A stretch of 7,745 nucleotides of DNA from positions 1-7,745 of the forward strand of contig CAJMEO010000017.1 of the NCBI GenBank assembly GCA_905212505.1, in the 5' to 3' direction. This document shows, piece after piece, positions 6,425 to 7,745 of this stretch (position 1 is its first letter; every line of letters starts with the position of its first letter). The notes beneath the pieces were generated by a model. The model was not told the origin of the DNA. It was given only the letters and a program-made list of their open reading frames with translations, and did not search any database. The position numbers and the translations under genes were made by a program. This stretch comes from an uncultured Christensenella sp. (GTDB taxonomy: Bacteria; Bacillota; Clostridia; Christensenellales; UBA1242).

Positions 6425-6443
6425 TTTAACAAAATTTGTTAAA
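6425..6443. promoter_or_regulatory. 19-bp palindrome beside the aspS promoter, possible operator
   Basis: TTTAACAAA-A-TTTGTTAAA has perfect 9-bp arms around one central base. It ends four bases from the -35 box of the aspS promoter and lies in the divergent intergenic region. A repressor or activator dimer could bind here, or it could act as an AT-rich UP-like element. The AT-rich background makes chance palindromes more likely, but 9-bp arms containing G and C are uncommon. Confidence 0.4.
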
Positions 6444-6544
6444 ATAATGTTTGCATTACTATCTTCGGTTTTACAGTTTTTTATAAAACAAGCATAATCA
6501 GCCTAAAAATTTTAATTTTATTTAAAAAAAATTTTTAATTTTGC

Positions 6545-6573
6545 TTTACTTTTGTAAACAAATTTTTTAAAAT
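6545..6573 (+). promoter_or_regulatory. Candidate promoter of the RsgI-like gene
   Basis: TTTACT (6545-6550) and TAAAAT (6568-6573) are 17 bp apart, matching four and five consensus bases. This would start transcription near 6580, with a leader of about 29 nt containing the GAAGGAG site. The -35 box overlaps an inverted repeat, TTTAC-TTTT-GTAAA (6545-6558), that could be an operator. An alternative -10 (TATATA/TATAAA at 6577-6584) is also possible. Upstream, 6505-6542 holds two A/T-tract blocks about 22 bp apart, of the kind that can bend DNA. Confidence 0.4.
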
Positions 6574-6608
6574 ACTTATATAAATTTTAAAGAAGGAGAT
6601 TTAAAAAA

Positions 6609-7640
6609 ATGAAAAAATTTTTGGCATATCTTGTCACATTAGTTCTTGTTGCGGGAATTGGAGTTGGTGCATATTTTCTTTTCAGAAAACCTGCCGAAGC
6701 AACAAGTGTTATGACAATGAGTGTTAACCCAGAAGTTCAATTTATTTTGGACCAAAACAACAAAGTTATGAATGTTACCGCTGTTAATGAAGATGGCACA
6801 AGTTTGTTAACTCAAGTTAAATTTGAAGGCATGAAAGCCGAAGATGCCGCAAAATTGTTTGTTGAAGTTTCAAACCAAATGGGAAAAGTTTCACTTGATG
6901 CTTCTGTTAGCGCAAACAAAGAAGTTAAAATTTACATATCTTGTGATGAAAACAGCAAAACAAGCGAAAGTATTAAAAACCTGCAAACAAATGTTCTTAA
7001 TTCTGTAAATCAATATTTTAAGGATAATGGAATTATTAATGGCGCTAAGGTTTTTGTTGAAGATATGTCTGGGGCACTAAACAAATTCGGCTCTCAAATT
7101 GAAGAATATACAGGTTCAACTTTTGAAGAAGCAATGGCATATGTTAAAGAAGTGAATAAGCAATTTAAAGATGTTTCATTTGAAGTTAGAAGCACTCTTC
7201 AATCAACAATTAACGCATTAAAAAATTCTGTTCAAGACGGAATAGAACTTTTAAAAAATAAAATTAAAGACTTACAAAAACTTATAGATTCTGCAAAAGA
7301 GAGCCTTAATAACTCAAAACTTTTGACAGAAGAAGCAAAAAAAGAAATTAATAAAAACATTTCTGAATGGCAAACGCAATTAAATAACGCTCAAAAAGAA
7401 CTTGACAAACAACTAAACGAACTTCAAGCAAAAATTGATGCTGAAGTTAAAAAATTTCAAGAACAATGCAAACAAACGCTTGAAACTTTAAAAGATGAGA
7501 TCAAAACTCAAATTGAAGAAGGCAAAAAAACAATAGAAAATCATAAAAAAGCCTTTGAGCAAAAAACAGCAGAAGAAAAACAAGCGATTATTGATCAAAT
7601 TGAAGCATTCCAAAATTCACTTGCAAATAATGCTGCATAA
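6609..7640 (+). CDS. Signal-anchored protein with RsgI-like extracytoplasmic domain and long coiled coil
   Basis: This 343-residue protein starts at an ATG ten bases after AGGAG (6594-6598). Residues 5-26 form one transmembrane segment after MKKF, so nearly all of the protein should be outside the membrane. Residues about 32-115 resemble the middle, extracytoplasmic domain of RsgI-type anti-sigma-I factors: MSVNPEVQFILDQNNKVMNV, then AVNEDG, a hydrophobic LLTQVKFEGM, and an alpha-helical AAKLFVEVSNQMG. In true RsgI a cytoplasmic sigma-binding domain of about 50 residues precedes the membrane segment; here it is absent, leaving four residues inside. Residues about 205-340 are a long Lys/Glu/Gln-rich amphipathic helix with heptad-like Leu/Ile spacing, very likely a coiled coil. 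It is a single-gene unit, divergent from aspS and followed by its own terminator. No sigma factor gene is adjacent. Its role is unknown; envelope sensing or scaffolding is conceivable. Confidence 0.8.
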   Translation: MKKFLAYLVTLVLVAGIGVGAYFLFRKPAEATSVMTMSVNPEVQFILDQNNKVMNVTAVNEDGTSLLTQVKFEGMKAEDAAKLFVEVSNQMGKVSLDASVSANKEVKIYISCDENSKTSESIKNLQTNVLNSVNQYFKDNGIINGAKVFVEDMSGALNKFGSQIEEYTGSTFEEAMAYVKEVNKQFKDVSFEVRSTLQSTINALKNSVQDGIELLKNKIKDLQKLIDSAKESLNNSKLLTEEAKKEINKNISEWQTQLNNAQKELDKQLNELQAKIDAEVKKFQEQCKQTLETLKDEIKTQIEEGKKTIENHKKAFEQKTAEEKQAIIDQIEAFQNSLANNAA

Positions 7641-7670
7641 ATCGTTTAAGTCCTAACAATTTTATGAAAT

Positions 7671-7705
7671 AAAAAAATCTTAGTTTAAATGGCTAAGATT
7701 TTTTT
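7671..7705. terminator. Bidirectional intrinsic terminator after the RsgI-like gene
   Basis: AAAAAAATCTTAG (7671-7683) pairs perfectly with CTAAGATTTTTTT (7693-7705), a 13-bp stem with a 9-nt loop and seven T on the 3' side. It lies 30 bases after the stop codon. The A-tract on the other side would also serve a gene arriving from the right. The last 40 bases of the window show nothing recognisable. Confidence 0.85.
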
Positions 7706-7745
7706 GACCCAGAAATTTTGTATATAAGCCAACAAAAATTCAAAT

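Noticed and set aside
6372..6608. T-box riboswitch upstream of aspS
   Set aside because: No T-box core sequence or antiterminator is seen on the minus strand, and the promoter leaves only about 15 nt of leader.

Overview
The window comes from a very AT-rich bacterial genome with AGGAG-type ribosome-binding sites, compact sigma-70/sigma-A-like promoters, a BspA-type leucine-rich-repeat surface protein and an RsgI-type extracytoplasmic domain. Together these suggest an uncultured or gut-type low-GC member of the Bacillota (Clostridia- or Bacilli/Mollicutes-like). That placement is an inference. Stops at the five genes are TAA or TAG only. The tryptophan codon I checked, in aspS, is TGG, so nothing here demands a recoded TGA.

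Layout from left to right. (1) At 3-341 (+) is the C-terminal end of a HAD-superfamily hydrolase cut by the window edge. (2) A bidirectional hairpin terminator (418-461) separates it from the convergent gene that follows, and an 11-bp tandem repeat (486-529) runs into that gene's stop codon. (3) At 527-2566 (-) is a membrane-anchored surface protein whose N-terminal half looks like a SipW/TasA-type beta-sandwich and whose C-terminal half consists of BspA-like leucine-rich repeats in three capped modules. Its near-consensus promoter sits so close to the ATG that the mRNA should be leaderless. (4) Between that gene and argS (2567-2912) there is no convincing gene but a dense repeat cluster: two tandem units of 96 and 68 nt, GTGCC/GGCAC palindromes, and a 127-nt long inverted repeat ending five bases from the argS stop codon. 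(5) At 2913-6371 (-) is an aspS-argS operon with a 9-nt gap, driven by a strong promoter with a leader of only about 15 nt, so there is no room for a T-box. A 19-bp palindrome abuts its -35 box. (6) Divergently, at 6609-7640 (+), lies a signal-anchored protein with an RsgI-like extracytoplasmic domain followed by a long charged coiled coil, closed by a second bidirectional terminator (7671-7705).

Functionally, the core of the window is translation: arginyl- and aspartyl-tRNA synthetases made from one transcript. The AspRS carries sequence signatures usual in alphaproteobacterial AspRS rather than the Bacillus/E. coli type. The two flanking genes encode cell-envelope proteins projecting outside the membrane. 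No defence system, CRISPR array, tRNA, rRNA or transposase gene is visible. The least explained parts are the repeat/hairpin cluster downstream of argS and the RsgI-like protein that lacks any sigma-binding domain.
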